64,000 nt of DNA from Saxidomus purpurata (GCA_022818135.1 JAFMSR010000005.1:19739991-19803990), one strand, 5' to 3'; counted from the first letter of the stretch, positions 1-14,151 are shown. The notes: generated by a model not told the origin, from the letters alone. A program made the numbers and translations.

Positions 1-1860
1 CTTGCCTACTCCTTGGTCACAATTATCCTGAGAAAGTTCTCTGGGTTTCGCCGAAAACGTGTCAGAAGCTTTCTGAAAATATTCAAATTGATTAAGTTTT
101 GGTCTGGTTTAACATACTGGGACCAATTTTCCCAAAAGATTGTACATGTGAAGCATATCACACAAATTGACCTGGTCAGAAGCGAAACGTATCCTAATGT
201 CTAGCACTTGATGTATAGCATGAACTTTATTTTGACGACCTGGCGGTTGCTCATCTTTAGTGCTGGTTCTTCCACGCTTGAATCCAGCATTCAAGTTCTT
301 TACAGTTGAATATGAAGTACAGTAACTGTTATCACCAAATGCATTTTTATATCTTTAAGATAATCTAAGGATGACATTCTTTTCATGTGCAGGTAATTGA
401 TCACCGCTCTGACCGCTCTTCTCTTTTCCAATACCCCCATAGCTTTCGCCCAGGTTACTAATCGCACGCACTCCGTAAAGATAACGGCTCAAAACTTTCG
501 CGCTGACTCACACTTGTGGAAATGAAAAAAGGTGGAAGGCTAGGGGCTTATTGACTTACTCTCGTATAATTAAGCTAACAATCATCTGAGAGATACGACG
601 TTTCAACATCATTGCAACCACCATCTTCAATTACCACTTATGTATGTTATTTTCAATTACATTGAATAACATAGCTACATCTGTTGTAGATGCGACCCAG
701 ATGTGTTTTACGATATTTCGTATTTCTGATGACCTTGTTTGCAATTTCTATACCCAGTTTTTAACTTGACTTGTCAAAATAACCAATCTAACTAAAGATT
801 TTTAAAGAAGTTAATATAACTTGTACAGTCTTAACAAAGTGTTCATACAATATTATCACTTTGTGACCTACCTATTTAGTCGACTTAAACCAGCTTCAAA
901 CTCGGGTTAATTTCATAAGACAAACAAAGAGATAACTTTAACTAGAATTACATGAGATTAAATGTGACATTAAAAATGTGCAAATTTTGATAAATTTACC
1001 TATGGATCTATTTCTATTGTATCTGCTTTGAAGTTTCAACATTACCTAGATATACATTCTGAACTGTTACTAAGCATGTTTAGCATTATTATTGATTATT
1101 ACAAGAATTATAATCCAAACAAGTGCTGTTACTCGTTATCTAGGTAGTTATGTCTTGTGTTCTGTCCGGAAAGTATCGACCATAGTGGAATATAACCAAT
1201 CCCATCATCTGTATATGATCATAAATATATATATATATCTCCATGCCAAAAACTGCCGATAATAATGTTTATCCATACTATACTTAATAGCCAGGCAATG
1301 TACTAACGTCGGCATGTGCTTACGAAAAGAATCCTGATATCAAATGTAAAAGCTCAATTACCTGGTTTCTGATATATAAGTTTTCTCAATTTGAGTCCGA
1401 TAAATGAGATTGTTCCGAAATAAAGTTCAATAAGCAAGGTACTGGAATTTCTTTAGCTTTCAAACCTCATTTCTCACGATGATTCAGAAACAAATCTCCA
1501 AAAAGTAAGGCTATTTGTCCAAGAAACAGTTCTAGCCTCAAATGGCGAAAATAGTTTTAATTGAGAGCAAGAAGTTTACTGATAACAAAAACTCATTTCA
1601 TACCAAAATATCTTACACATGGCTTGGAAATTCAAGATGGCCGCCAAGATTGCCACTGGAAATGGTCAACTTACAATCGTAAGAAACAAAGCATATAATA
1701 AACTAGGTTCCTTGTTCTTGGGTGCTACTATATTAATGAAATAGCTTCATCATACTATGTGGCAAATTATAGTAAAATCGTTTACGGATTTGTTTGTAAG
1801 TTCATTTTGCTTGTTTTTGTATTGTTGATGCTGTTCTAAAAAAATAAAACAGTATTTTAT
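1..1860. other. AT-rich intergenic DNA, no gene recognised
   Basis: Two short overlapping open frames lie on opposite strands in the first 300 bases, but neither shows a signal peptide, a known motif or splice context, so I call no gene. A short TA run sits near 1227-1238. Nothing else stands out before the segmental duplication that begins near 1868. Confidence 0.5.
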
Positions 1861-4800
1861 ATTTAGCATTCCACATTCATTAACGTGCTAAATTTCAAAA
1901 CATTTGGACTTTTATTATACTTTTGTTTATCCGCTCCGTTCCGTTTATCTTATGGTAGAGTACACAGACAACCAGCCGTATAAAGCAAATGCATTATACA
2001 ATACGATAGTATCCCTTCTACGTTCCGTTTTATGTTATTCAGAACAATAGCAAATCTTCCTCGAGGGTCTAGGTCATACATAGAATCAAACCCTCAAGCA
2101 CAGGTTTACAAAGCAACAGTTTGAGTTCGGGCAATTACTTTAATGTGCATGGACCAATTAATTTTTTAATAACTGTACAGAGTTGTAACTCATAACACAA
2201 GGTGAGTCTTGCACTATATAAGCCCGCGACCGCCAAGATCAATATCAGATTTAGGGCTTTAAATCTCTTTACTTTCGATAAAATGCCCAAAATATTGATT
2301 TTGTGCAAGTTATATCTCTCAAACTCACAGAATAGGCGTAAATATTGACATTTGAATCACTAATGTTACCTGGATCAGGTTGTTCGTGTTAAATTAACAG
2401 TCGATTAAAATTTGGGGTTGTGTGTAAACATTTTTAAGACTTTATGATATTTCGTATTTATTACAGTCAGCGGATAACTAAAGTCGTTTTTAAGTAAACT
2501 CAAAACAGAATAGTAGCTTTTCCCACATTAAAAGGTATTTTAGTCAGTCGAAATTTAACCGGTTTCTGGTTTACTTCTCAGACTATAATCTGAGACGTGT
2601 ACATATTCCTCGGTACTCTAAATTTAAAATTACATGGGCAGCATACGTGAATTACACTGGTATTTAACTCAACTCGAACATAACGACATTTAAGCATGAA
2701 CACCAATACCATTGATTGTAGGCTCAGATTAGCGTTGAAAATAGATTCACTTTTAACTCCAAACGTTTACTTTGTACATGTACATCATAATTATGTATCA
2801 ATATATTATATGTACATGCAGTATACTCAAAAATACCATATATACATGCATATGCAGTATATTCTATAATTGTCTAAAAGGTAGACATTGCATAACATGT
2901 CAATACTTCATTGGCATCACAGTTTAAAAGTTGAAGGTAAAAATATTTTGTATAAAGTGCGTACCATACAGTGTCACTTGGCTTTCAATATTCTTGGAAA
3001 ATGCTCTTTTATTTAGATCGTGGCATTATTGAATGTACAAAAGGCATGCTGTTTCATTTAACAATTATCAATTCAACGTGTTAGACATTTTTTCACTAAA
3101 TATGCAATATTTTCATTTTCTAGGGATTTAAATCCTGTTTCAACATCATTTTAGTCATGAGCAGGCAATCAACTTACCTAACCATCGTTCTGTATTTATC
3201 GTTCAAGAAAAACGACCATGGGCCGAATTATTTCATCTTATTGTTGTTAGTATATCGACAGAGAAAACGTTACAAATCCTATCAAAATCATTTCATAAAC
3301 TACAACCGGGTTGTGTTTCCTAAGAATACTTTGATAAGTGATCAAAATAAGGCACATAAGTTTGCTGAAAACTCAGATGATATTAAGCCGTCAGATATTG
3401 AGAATTCATGTACTGTTGACCGTGTTAGAAACTTCCCCAAGCAACCAAGCCGACTATATAAATAGTGATCATACCATTTGTGATACAAATTTACGAGTAA
3501 TATATGGTAATTCAAATAAAAGTGTTGAGTATTACAAAATGTAATTAAATCTTAATTGTTAAAACTGTGTTATATCTCTTAAAGGTCCATTACTAATGCC
3601 AAATCAAAGTTTCCTTTTAATCCTGAATTGTAACAGGCATCTTTTCAGAAGGAAAATATGACATACTGCATCAGATGTGACCATATTGTGTTGAGAACTT
3701 GAGTTTAACAAAAGAATCATAAATCATATTTAGCATTTTCAAAAACGAAAGTAGGTTTTCCAATTTTCAAAAATCTTTGTAATTTTCAAAAAATCTCACA
3801 GTAAGAGGCTGTGTCCCTGGACTAATTGTATATGAATAAGCAAGCATATTGTTAAATAATGTTGAAATAATTTTACTTCAAAATAAATGCAAGGTATATT
3901 TCTGACTGTTGACAACATGCAATAGAGCGAAAGTATGACAAAAAGACGTTTTAGAAGCCAGTTTCAAACTGTATTTTCCTGTTACAATTCCAGAAAATTT
4001 GGTGTTAGTATGGACCCAACGTTACCCCCCCCCCCTGGGATATATATCTGATGATAGGAGAAGGGAAAAAATCCTCCAAAAATGCTATCTTTCGCTAAAC
4101 GTCTTGATCCAATCAATGGTAGTCTTGGTCAGATAGAATCTATTGTTCGTTGCTAAAATACACAAAAAAGAAATTCATTAAAGTTAAATAATAATCAGCA
4201 AATCAAATGCATCATTAATTACACATAATCAGAGAACCATTGGTGATAGATGTACAAACCATGACAACAAAGTTCTGTTTTAAATATACACATTTTGTGT
4301 AAATGTTATATGCGACTGACCTGTAAAGTCTTGTGTAGAAAAGAACAAATGTTGAAGTCTTACTACTGAATCTGATTCAATTATCAATACAGAATTTAAA
4401 CAAACAGAAATGGTCATTAACTGCAAATGTCAACGATCGATCAAACATAATTAACGAAGCGAAAGGGCAACAGCTACTGCCGTTCATGACGATATTCAAA
4501 ACAAATATGCATTTAATAGTTAATTAAAACATGGCGTACCTCATCTTCATTTTTTATGTACGTCAGTCAAGTCATGACAGTTCATATTGTTCTCAACCTC
4601 AACTTCTCAAGGACATTGACTGAATTTACTTATGATTGTTTTAATGAGAAGGAAATGGTGTGATAACTTTAGCAAACGAATGATATAATTAAGATTCTTT
4701 AGATTTTGATGACGACTTTCGAACATTACAAATTCCACAAATTGCAATAAATGTTTTCAAATTTGCATAAAAGATTAAATATACATGTACCTTTTTGTAT

Positions 4801-6154
4801 TATATTCCAAAACTGGAGAGTAAAGAGTAAGCATTCATTAAAATAGCTGTATGAAATATTTGCATTTTTGCCTGCTTACTGTGTCTTATTCCCATTATTT
4901 TTCTCTTTCAATTTGAGCGGAACTCATATAGATATTTTTATAATAGGAACAAAAGTTTCTAAAATGAAAACGGTTTTTCTTTATGGTGTATCATAAGATA
5001 TCTTAGATATTTTAAAAAGACTTAATTGTATCTAACTAGATCGTGGTATTTCAGTTTCGAGCTACAACAATCCTTATCCGGAAAATCATTTTAAATAAGA
5101 TTTCAAGAAAGCAGATTTTAACTACTAGAACCATGATTGCATGATGAACAAACTGAATAATAAAACGATTAATATGAATGTATTTGCCTTTATATCCATG
5201 TCTACATCAGAACTTTCTAAACATTGCTGATACGTATACTCAATTATTATTTAGATATTGAAGTCCCATATAAGAAACTGTACTAATCACCATAGTGAAA
5301 GTGTAGGAAGGGGGACAGAGGAGCTATCACTCAAACTTGGGTGTACAAATGTACAGTTCTTAGTAAAATATTCAGACGATTTAGTTGTTGTAAGACGTTG
5401 TTTTAATACGTCACGTTATTTTACCAGTGAAGGTGAACTCGCTATAAGCACATCATTAGTAGTGAGTATTTCACCTGACTATGGGCGCTCGGACGAATAG
5501 TCCCATTGGTATTTAACCTCCAACAGAAAAATGACAACATTAAAAAACTGCCAAATTTAGGACCCATTGTGTTGATAACTAAAAGCAGATATTAGTCCAT
5601 AATTCGACAAAAACATTCACAATTATTTGACGTTCGAAAACAACCAATCCACTGATTTCCACAGAGGCATGTTGAACATTGCAAAATGTTATGTTTGTTG
5701 TCGTTATTATTATTGTAAAATCCATCATTTTAATTCAATATTTTGTTATATTATATCAATGTTTTGTTACTCTTTTTGTAAAAGTCAGCTTTATTATTCT
5801 GCACCAAATTGCATTAATTAGAAGAGCGGTGACGGACGGGTGAATATAACCGGTAACAAGTACTGTCTCGTAAAACAAACAGGGTATTAATAACGAATAG
5901 TATTTCGATTTTTATCTAGTAGGACAAAAATAAGAAACGGCACATTATATTCAACACAGCTATTCTATCTATGTTCTGTTTGCATCATCATTCATTTTAT
6001 ATTTAAAAAATAGTTTGAATGGCGATAACAACTTCTTTACTATTGTAACTTTATTATTATAATTAATATATTTGTTGTTGTTGTTGTTATTGTCCATATA
6101 CTTTCGACTTTTTTCTCCAAATTAGTGTATTATTATATTAAATATAATGCAAAA

Positions 6155-6365
6155 ACAATAATCGTGACAAGGCACTTGAAGGAAATTAAAAATGAATACG
6201 TAAATTTCGTTTTACGTTTCTGTATGTCATTTAATTACATGCATCATAATCACTTGATAGATGCGCATAATTATGCATGCAGTGTGTATATAAGGGAGGA
6301 CTTAAGATGCAACTACTGCAGTTGTACCATTTAACAGTTGTCTTGCACTAGTCCCGTGTCTTCAG
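6155..6365 (+). promoter_or_regulatory. Proximal promoter and non-coding exon 1 of family copy 1
   Basis: A TATA box (TATATAAG, 6287-6294) follows a conserved block with an AATCGTGA motif near 6160, TGTCATTTAATTA near 6226 and a palindrome GCATAATTATGC at 6265-6276. Transcription probably starts near 6312-6320, some 28 bases beyond the TATA box. The non-coding exon then ends at TTCAG|gtaag, with the donor at 6366. The same order of elements occurs before the other three copies. The palindrome resembles POU or homeodomain sites, but which factor binds is inference. Confidence 0.75.
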
Positions 6366-6708
6366 GTAAGTACTATTTCAGTAGAAAACATTGTAATTTT
6401 TTGTTTATCTATTTCTTTCCTTTACACTCTTATCAAATATGTTTCATCTTATCTAAAGTTGGAAACTGATTGTCGTTTCAATTTGTAATGTTCGTTTTAC
6501 ATATTGATTTCTTCAAAGAACTTGTCTACGACTGTTTACTGATAACGTTTATTTGTCGTAAACACGTTTAAAACGTCATAGCTCTTTCTGTCCATTTCAC
6601 GTTTAAAAAACTAATTAAGACAATTCCTTTTTATCATATTAGTCATTTCAAGTGTTTTAAGCAAATTGTAATCTTTGCAATCTGTTTTCAGAGAAGAAAA
6701 TAAACATC

Positions 6709-6972
6709 ATGAAAGTTTTCATTACATTCCTTGTTCTCTCGATGGTGTGCTGTGTCTTTACCCAAGATTACAGTGGAAGCCAGTATATCCCCTCGGATAG
6801 CTATGTACAAGACAGTTATAGACCGATATACAGACGGCCAATCAGACGGTACCGACCAGTCCATGGATCAGGGTATAGACAAACAGGATCGGGATATATA
6901 CCAAGATCAAATTATAGACGTACGGATTCAATTTTAGTTTATTCCATCCATTACCGACTACATCATCTATAG
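6709..6972 (+). CDS. Secreted Tyr/Arg-rich protein, family copy 1 (altered C-terminus)
   Basis: The main exon starts at 6692 after a TTTTCAG acceptor, and its ATG lies 17 bases in. Intron 1 (6366-6691) separates it from a non-coding first exon. The N-terminus is a signal peptide of about 19 residues (MKVFITFLVLSMVCCVFTQ). The mature part is rich in Tyr and Arg, with YRPIYRRP and GYRQTGSGYIPR motifs and no Cys. Sister copies splice right after an IY codon pair at gtaag, but here that site is changed and only a weak GT (6937, gtttat) remains. Read through, the frame ends at 6970-6972, giving 87 aa with an unrelated tail. The old last exon is still recognisable at 7271-7290 behind a good TTTCAG acceptor, and AATAAA lies at 7420-7425. 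I cannot tell whether this copy is a working variant or a decaying gene. Function is unknown. Confidence 0.75.
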   Translation: MKVFITFLVLSMVCCVFTQDYSGSQYIPSDSYVQDSYRPIYRRPIRRYRPVHGSGYRQTGSGYIPRSNYRRTDSILVYSIHYRLHHL

Positions 6973-9900
6973 TACAAACATTCAACTAAGAGCGAATCTT
7001 TTTTGTTAATTTCGGTAACTTTTCAACCTATATATTTCGGTTTCCTACTATTGTGTTTACAATACGCTATTAAGTATAATAATGATAAAAATTCTAGAAA
7101 GATCATAACCTATGATAATTTTTGCTCTTTTTTCGTAGCTGCTAAAAAACAGCCTTACGCAAAAAAATGCTTAATTCAGATGTACCTTTTGTAAACATCA
7201 CAATAAAAGATTATCATATTTGTAAATAGTTGCTGTATTCCTGTTGATAAATTGCTATTCTTTATTTCAGGTGATGTCGACAGCTACTAGAAATAAACAC
7301 TTTCAATACCTATCTGATCTCTGCTTAAAGTTTTGTATGCATATTGCTCAACTGTATTATCACCTGATCATTTGTAAATTTTCGTTCGATTATTTTGTTG
7401 TTGTTTATTATACTGATTTAATAAAAATGGTAAATAATAACGCCTTTTTCTTTATTGAAATACCTTGCTGCACAAGTAATGATGGAATTGTCCTTCGGTG
7501 TAATTAACAACTTTATTAAGTCGTACTTTAGCAGTCCACATTCATTTACGAGCTAAAATTTAAAATAATTTGGTCATTTACGATAATTTGGTTTATCCGC
7601 TCCGTTCCGTTATGGTACAGAAGTGTACACAGGCCACCAGTCCGTATATAGCAAATGCATTATACAATACGATAGTTTATAGTCCATGTGACAAATGCAA
7701 TAGACAGGGGTTATACGAGAAGTTTGATAAATTAAATTTAGGTAAGAAATTTTACATAAAAAATAATGTCCTGGATTATTTCTCAAACAATTATCTGGCA
7801 TGTGTACATATGTCCTAGTATTCTCAGCTGTGACGGACAACAATCAGACAACAATAAGGCGTGAAAGGCTTACACTGGAGTTTAACAAAACTCCTACATA
7901 AAGACATTTTAATCTGAACACCAGGTAACAAAGCTAGTCAGAGTTAAATAACAAAAGCGGCTGCTTTCGTCCTACATACAAGGAAAAGCTGTACAATTTT
8001 ACGATAAAATACAGCACTAAGAACACGTCCTTAAATGACGTAACGACATGACGTATGAAACAAAAGCTCGGATCAGCGTTAAAATTACAATTTACTACTA
8101 CGCGTTAAATAAAGTTCGGGTTTTTTTTAAAAAAAAAAATAGTTATAAAAAAAAAAAAAAAAATCCCCCCCCCCACCCCCTTCTTGTTTTTGAACTCGAA
8201 AACTTTTACATCGTACATGTACAAGATATTCATATATCAATATTTCAATATATTATATACAATGTCTTCATGCAGTATACTCAATAATTTCCTAAACGGT
8301 AGAGACATTAAAATAACATGTCGATACTTCAATCGCTTCTCGGTTGAAAAGTAGTAGGTAGAACTATTTTGAATAACGTGAGTACCGTACAATTATTCTT
8401 GGCTTTCAATATGGGTGAAAAATGACAATTCTCTTATTTAGTTCGTGGCATTATTGAATGTACAAATGCATGCTGTTCAATTAACCAAATTTTAACTCAA
8501 CATGTTGGACATTTCTTTACTAAATATGATATATTTTCATTTTCCTGTTTCAACATCATTTAAGTCATGAGCGGGCAATCAGGTTTCCTAACCATCGATC
8601 TGCATCCATTGTAGAAGAAAAACGACCATGGGTCAAATTATTTCATCCTTAAATATACATTGTGTATTGTCGAAAAGTATTGACAGAGGTTACGCTACAT
8701 ATCCTTTCAACATCATAAAATGCAAGCGGGTTTTGTAAGTCTAGAGTATGAGGCACCTAACTTTGCTGAAAACTTAGATGATATTACGCCGTCAGATATT
8801 GAGTGTACTATTGACTGTGTTTTAAAATTCTCCAGGCAAGCATGCCGACTTTATACATAGTGATCACACCATTCGTGATAATAAAATCACGAGTAATACA
8901 TGACAGTTCAAAGAAAAGTGTTGAATAGTAGCTTAATCTGTAAATTTAAATTCTTAAATTCTTCCATATGTCTAAACCTTTCTAATAATATATGTTAAAC
9001 TTGAAGACAAGTATTAGGCAGGGTCTTTGTCCATTGTTTGCTGAATCAAGTGGTTACTCGTGGAGACACCCATGATCCAGCATAAATATCATAGATATCT
9101 ATACTAATTAAAGTCCCATTTATACTTCAAATGCTCATACACAAAGTAGTTGAATAATTGTAGTTCTTTGTTCTGTTCACTCTGATCCTTCTTTCTTATC
9201 TATGACCCTAGCGTTGCAATATCACCGAAGAAAATGCTGCGCTTTATTTACATGTATTTTCGATTTTAAAAAGCAAAGATGGGGATGTTGATGTCAGTTT
9301 CGCCGGTAAGAAAGCTTTCTTAGAACTATAAGTACTATGCGTAATTTATTGTCCGAACTGATCACGAATCTTAATTGTTTTCGTAACTTCATTCAACTAA
9401 GTTGAAATTACCTCGCTCATATCGGGTATCGTAAAATAAACAAATGCCCATCAATAAAACACAAATGCAAGGACAGTAATCAGTATCGTTGAAATTTATT
9501 TTTGTTACATGTATTTAAGTGTAAATCAAACTTAACAATCATAATTTAGGGCATCAATGTTACATGACGAAGCAATATAGGTACGTTAAAAAGACATTGA
9601 ATTTCGCCAATATTGTTCGATAGTAACTAGAACACTAGTAGTCTATTCTTTCAGTTTATATTATCATTGTATACATGATTTAACTGAAATAGATCATCGT
9701 ACATTACGCCATTACAAATTTAGGAAAGGTATGAATACCTCCTGGTTAAGCAACCCTTTCCAAACTTACGAGCCTGTATCTGAACCTGACTCAGATATCT
9801 TTACACGATGAAATTCAAGAAAAACATAACATTAGATTGATGTGCACATTATCATATATAATAATAAACGAAAGTCACTGACTACAATACAAATAGTGCA

Positions 9901-10739
9901 CGTAAAATGTAAAAAGAGAGATAGTATAATTTATTGCAGGGAAACAGCAGCTATTGACACTCGGTGTGTGTAGTCTGTCAACGCTATCTCTATCAATACA
10001 GATGGCGTAAAGCTTTGTTGTACTTTTACTCAGTTGTATCTGAAATAAAAACTGTATATACAGGCACCACAATGCAAAAAAGCTGTTTCAATATAAAGAA
10101 AATAACAAAAGACGGTTAATCATTTACAAACATTTTATGGTGTATATGCGTATATTGGTGTAAGTATGCTAATAAAAAACAAGCGGATTCGGTGAACCGA
10201 CATTCTTTTTGGAGAAAATATGCAGACCTCAAGTTAGCCTATTGACCTCCGACATGCCTTGAAAATATTTTTGCTGAAAGCCGGTACTTGTTTGTGCTTT
10301 ATGCAACATGTAAATCATGTTTTCTTATATACTTTTATCTGTTTTGCAAGCGCGGGACTCCAGTTATAGCGCACTGACCCAACCATGACAAAAACCTATC
10401 ACTACTTATAATATAATATTTAACCTTACTGTTACTGCTAAGCACATATCTTGATCAAATTCTCCTGTATATTGTTCCTCTTGTACTTGTCTGTACCAAG
10501 TTCAAAGACCTTTCTCATACAGTCTATGCCTTCCTCTAAAAAGGCCACTAGTTGCTAAACGTCGTCTATATCCAATCAATGGTAGTCTTGGTCTATTTCT
10601 TATATAACTGTTACAAGGGTCATATATATGTGTGTGTGAGTATTTTTCAGTACCAAGGATAACATAATAAAGAGCAAGCTCTTTTTTCCATTGTGGTCCT
10701 TTTTAAAGACAGAAACAGATAAAATAGAATCCGGGTAAC

Positions 10740-10972
10740 AGACCCTAGCTCTTTTACGAATAGACCCCTTTGTTCTTTTACATGCCAGGTGTATAGCACC
10801 GATACACCCGAGACTACCTCTGGATTTCTAACCGGTTCATCTCAGATAGGTGGGAAACACTGAACAGCGTTTCTGAAATTTCCAGTGTACCGACCGAGAA
10901 TCGAACCGGGGACCTTGGGATTGGTAGTCCAGAGTGTTAACCGCTCGACCACCGCACCACCTATAAAATATC
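10740..10972 (-). mobile_element. tRNA-derived SINE-like element
   Basis: On the minus strand the sequence begins with a tRNA-like head: an A-box-like stretch (GGTGGTCGAGCGGTTAA, complement of 10938-10954) and a B box (CCGGTTCGATTCTC, complement of 10896-10909), spaced as in a Pol III promoter. About 150 bases of non-tRNA body follow. The body recurs on the plus strand at 30770-30890, which shows it is a dispersed repeat. It lies inside duplication unit 2 and is missing from unit 1, so it inserted after the duplication or was lost from unit 1. I see no full cloverleaf, so I do not call a functional tRNA gene. Confidence 0.75.
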
Positions 10973-12788
10973 CTGTGTTGTTTGAGTAAAGACACAGCGA
11001 ACCATAGATAAAACGATGAAGGCTGCCACTACCTTCATATCTTTATTTGCTGAAACATACAAAAAAGATTTGTTTTAAAATGAAATAATAATCTGCATAA
11101 CAAATACATCATTAGTTACACATAATCAGTGAACGCTTGGTGATAGATGTACAAACCATGACAGCAAAATTCAGTTTTAAATAATAATAATACATAATTA
11201 TTGTGTGTTAATGTTATATGCGACTGACCAGTAAAGTCTTGTGTAGGAAAGAGCAAATGCTGAAGTCTTACTACTGAATCTGATTCATGAATGATATTTT
11301 TTTCAGAATTTATACAAACAGAAACGGTGATTAACTTTAAATGTCAACGTTTAATGAAACGAAAAGGTAACTGCCGTTGATGGAAATATTTCAAACACAT
11401 ATACCTTAATTCATTGTTAATTAAAACATGACGTACTTCAGCTTCATTAAGTTTTATTCGTCAATCAAGTCACGACAGTTAATCTTATTCTCAACATCAA
11501 CTTCCAAAGGACATTGACTGAATATATTTAAAAATCTTCATACTGAAAATGTAGTTGCGAGATAACCTTAGCAAATGAATGAAAATAAATAAAACAAATT
11601 TAGATTTTGATGCCGACTTTAGCACAGTTGTAAACAAATTTATATAAAATTCCACAAATTTCAAGCAATGTTTTAAATAAAAAGTTAAAATACACCTCTT
11701 TGACATCTTCAAAACCTTAATAATAAAGGATAAGCATTCGTTAAAACAGCTTTGCTTAATTTTTGTCATTTTTCTTTCTTATTCTGTTTTTGCAATTTGA
11801 CTGAAACTAAATTATATATATTTGTAACAATTACAAAAGTTTCTGTAATGAAAACTTTTTTCCTTGGTGTTGATCATTAAATATCTTAGGTGTTTTAAAT
11901 ACATGTCGTGAATTATTTATATCTAACTAGAAAATGGCATTCCAGTTTCTAGTACGTACTAACAACACCTATCCGGACAATTATTTTAAGTAGGATTTCA
12001 GAAAATCCGATTTTATTTTCAAGAACCATGCTTGCATGATGAACAAACTGATTGATAAAACCATAAATATGAATGTGTCCATGTCTACATGGGAAATTGC
12101 ATAGCATTGATGATACGTTTATTAAGATATTGAACTGACATATAATCAAAGCACTGTGAGCGCTGAAGGCCTGGGGGCTATAGATTATCTCCCCTAAAAC
12201 AACTTTTGACCTTTGTGATTTACGCTGAACCTTACCTAAAGCGCGGGTCGAAATGTGCATAGGGCGAAATTTAGTATATGACACAGAATTAATGATTCAC
12301 AAATATATGGGTGGTAGGGAAGTTTGTTTTATTATAAAACGTACGTTAAATGAAAAATAATCAAATGGTCAACAGTATCAAATGTCTGAGAGAACAATAA
12401 AAATAATTCAATTTGCGCTTTGCTCAACTTCAAGCGATATCTGATGATGTGGATCGAAAATTATTGTGTACCAAGGACAAGACCTTGAAACAGAAATAAA
12501 CAAAGCAATGCCAACAATGAAATATAAATACAGTACTGTACAATGTGTATAACAGGGAAAACCAAAAATGATTCTTGGTTACATTGTAGTTGTAATCAGT
12601 GAAACCGTTCACTGAGCCTTGACATGCAGCGTCCTCGATAAATGGCGGGAATGTACGTAAATTGTATCTTTTTTTTTAAAGAAATTTATTTTTAGGTAAA
12701 TATATATGTAATCGTTCGTAAATAAGAAAGCTGTCAATGAAATAACATCAGAAATTTGAAAATCAAACTACAAACTCTTATATCGGAT

Positions 12789-12836
12789 TCCGTACGTTTC
12801 CGTAAATTTCCGTAAATATCCGTACTTTTCCGTGAT
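12789..12836. repeat. Short degenerate tandem repeat around TTTCCGTA
   Basis: About five imperfect units of 9-11 bases share the core TTCCGTA. The repeat lies in the part of duplication unit 2 that has no match in unit 1. No function is evident. Confidence 0.6.
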
Positions 12837-13114
12837 ATGCATATGATTATCTTCCGTAATCAGCTAACAGCGCAGTAATTTCTAAAACAGAAAAAATGTA
12901 TAATGCAGTCCGTAAGCTATAGACCTTTCTGCAATCGTTTGAAGTTGTATGTACTGTTTTTATTTGTAATATGTTCTTATCGTATGCGACATTCAAACAA
13001 AAGATTGATCTGGTCTGTCTTGCACTACTTTCCCAAAGCGCATGTTTACAGTTGTTATTCGCACATAGCACAGTTAAATTGTCAGCAGTGTTTGAAATGT
13101 GGTATGCTAACTTA

Positions 13115-13142
13115 GGCCTAGGGGACTTTCAGTCCCCAGGCC
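13115..13142. other. Perfect-stem hairpin (28 bases)
   Basis: GGCCT-GGGGACT pairs with AGTCCCC-AGGCC across a three-base TTC loop, with one bulged A. No T-run follows, and this is eukaryotic DNA, so it is not a bacterial-type terminator. It lies in the extra DNA of unit 2. Confidence 0.7.
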
Positions 13143-13632
13143 AAAAACTGTACTGCTCACGCAGGAAGTGGGTCGGAGGAGCAGCATCAATTTACGCTCT
13201 CAATTAGCCTTATGTGTACATATAAGCGTCATAGCAAACTATCCAGACGGTTAAGTTGAAGACATCACGTTAATTTACCATTTAAGGTAACTCACCTTAA
13301 GCATATCACCAGAAGGGATTTTATAACCTGACTATCAGCCCTCGGGCGAAAAGTCTTACCCTTCTTTTACCACCGATAGGTATCTGCCAAAATTTTCAAA
13401 ATAAGGATCCATGACGAACCACTCATATATTCAACACATCTATTCTATCTTTGTTTTTGATTTGCATCATTTTACTTTTATCATTAAATCTAAATAAATA
13501 TTGATGAATGGCGCAAAAGTCATCTGAATTGTTGTAACATAAATATTATTTATATATTTGTTATTGTTGTTGTCCATGTACTTCTGACCTTTTTCTTCCG
13601 ATCAGTGTAACATTGCATTAACTGAAAAAGCA

Positions 13633-13856
13633 AAAACAACAATCGTGACCAGGAAGCTGAAGGAAATTCTTCTAGTGACGACGCAAATTAGAATTATTAC
13701 TTAAACGTTTTTGTATGTCATTTAATTGCATGCATCATAATCAGTTGATAAGTGCGCATAATTATGCATATTGTGTGTATATAAAGGAGGCCTAAAGATG
13801 CAACTCATGCAGTTGTACCACTGAACAGTTGTCTTCTTCTAGTTGCGTGTCTTCAG
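13633..13856 (+). promoter_or_regulatory. Proximal promoter and non-coding exon 1 of family copy 2
   Basis: The TATA box is TATATAAA at 13778-13785. Upstream lie AATCGTGACC near 13640, TGTCATTTAATT near 13715 and the palindrome GCATAATTATGC at 13756-13767. Downstream the AAGATGCAACT block near 13795 is shared with the other copies. Exon 1 ends at CTTCAG (13856), followed by gtaaga. The first half of exon 1, with an AACAGTTGTCTT block, is close to that of copy 1. Confidence 0.8.
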
Positions 13857-14151
13857 GTAAGAGCTTTTTCAGTTTGTCTATTTATTTCCTTTACATTTAT
13901 ATCCAGTATTATGTATCTTATCTAAATTTGGAGATTTTCGTTTCAAATTGCAATGCACGTTTTACATATTGATTGCATTTGTCGTAAACAAGAACGCCTT
14001 AGCTCGTTGTGTCCATTTCACGTTTAAAAATCTAATTGACATAATTCCTTTTCATTCAGTTAGTCATTAATCATTTCAATGTGACATACATGCATGTGTT
14101 TTAGGCTAACTCTTTTCCTTGCAATTTTTTCCACAGAAGAAAATAAACAAC

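Larger units (their letters stand above)
1868..7510. repeat. Segmental duplication, unit 1 (carries family copy 1)
   Basis: Long stretches match unit 2 (about 7531-14940) in the same order. Anchors include the block at 1930-2010 with 7596-7670, the block at 3155-3200 with 8567-8610, 4085-4280 with 10545-11165, 4500-4600 with 11390-11490, 5370-5505 with 13225-13350, and the promoter and gene at 6150-7430 with 13630-14920. The units are clearly diverged, with many indels, so the duplication is not recent. Unit 1 is the shorter and lacks about 1.6 kb and 1.0 kb that are present in unit 2. Confidence 0.85.

Noticed and set aside
6731..6937. Second frame overlapping family copy 1 (and the like at 14159, 49338 and 56846)
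   Set aside because: Shadow frames of the real genes. They lack the signal peptide, and their conservation follows from the overlapping gene.
7003..7507. 63- and 87-codon frames after family copy 1
   Set aside because: They lie in intron 2 and the last exon plus 3' untranslated region of copy 1, and the second runs over the AATAAA signal.
10896..10954. Possible tRNA-Leu or tRNA-Ser gene on the minus strand
   Set aside because: A body without tRNA features follows and recurs elsewhere (30770-30890), which fits a SINE. The cloverleaf is not convincing.
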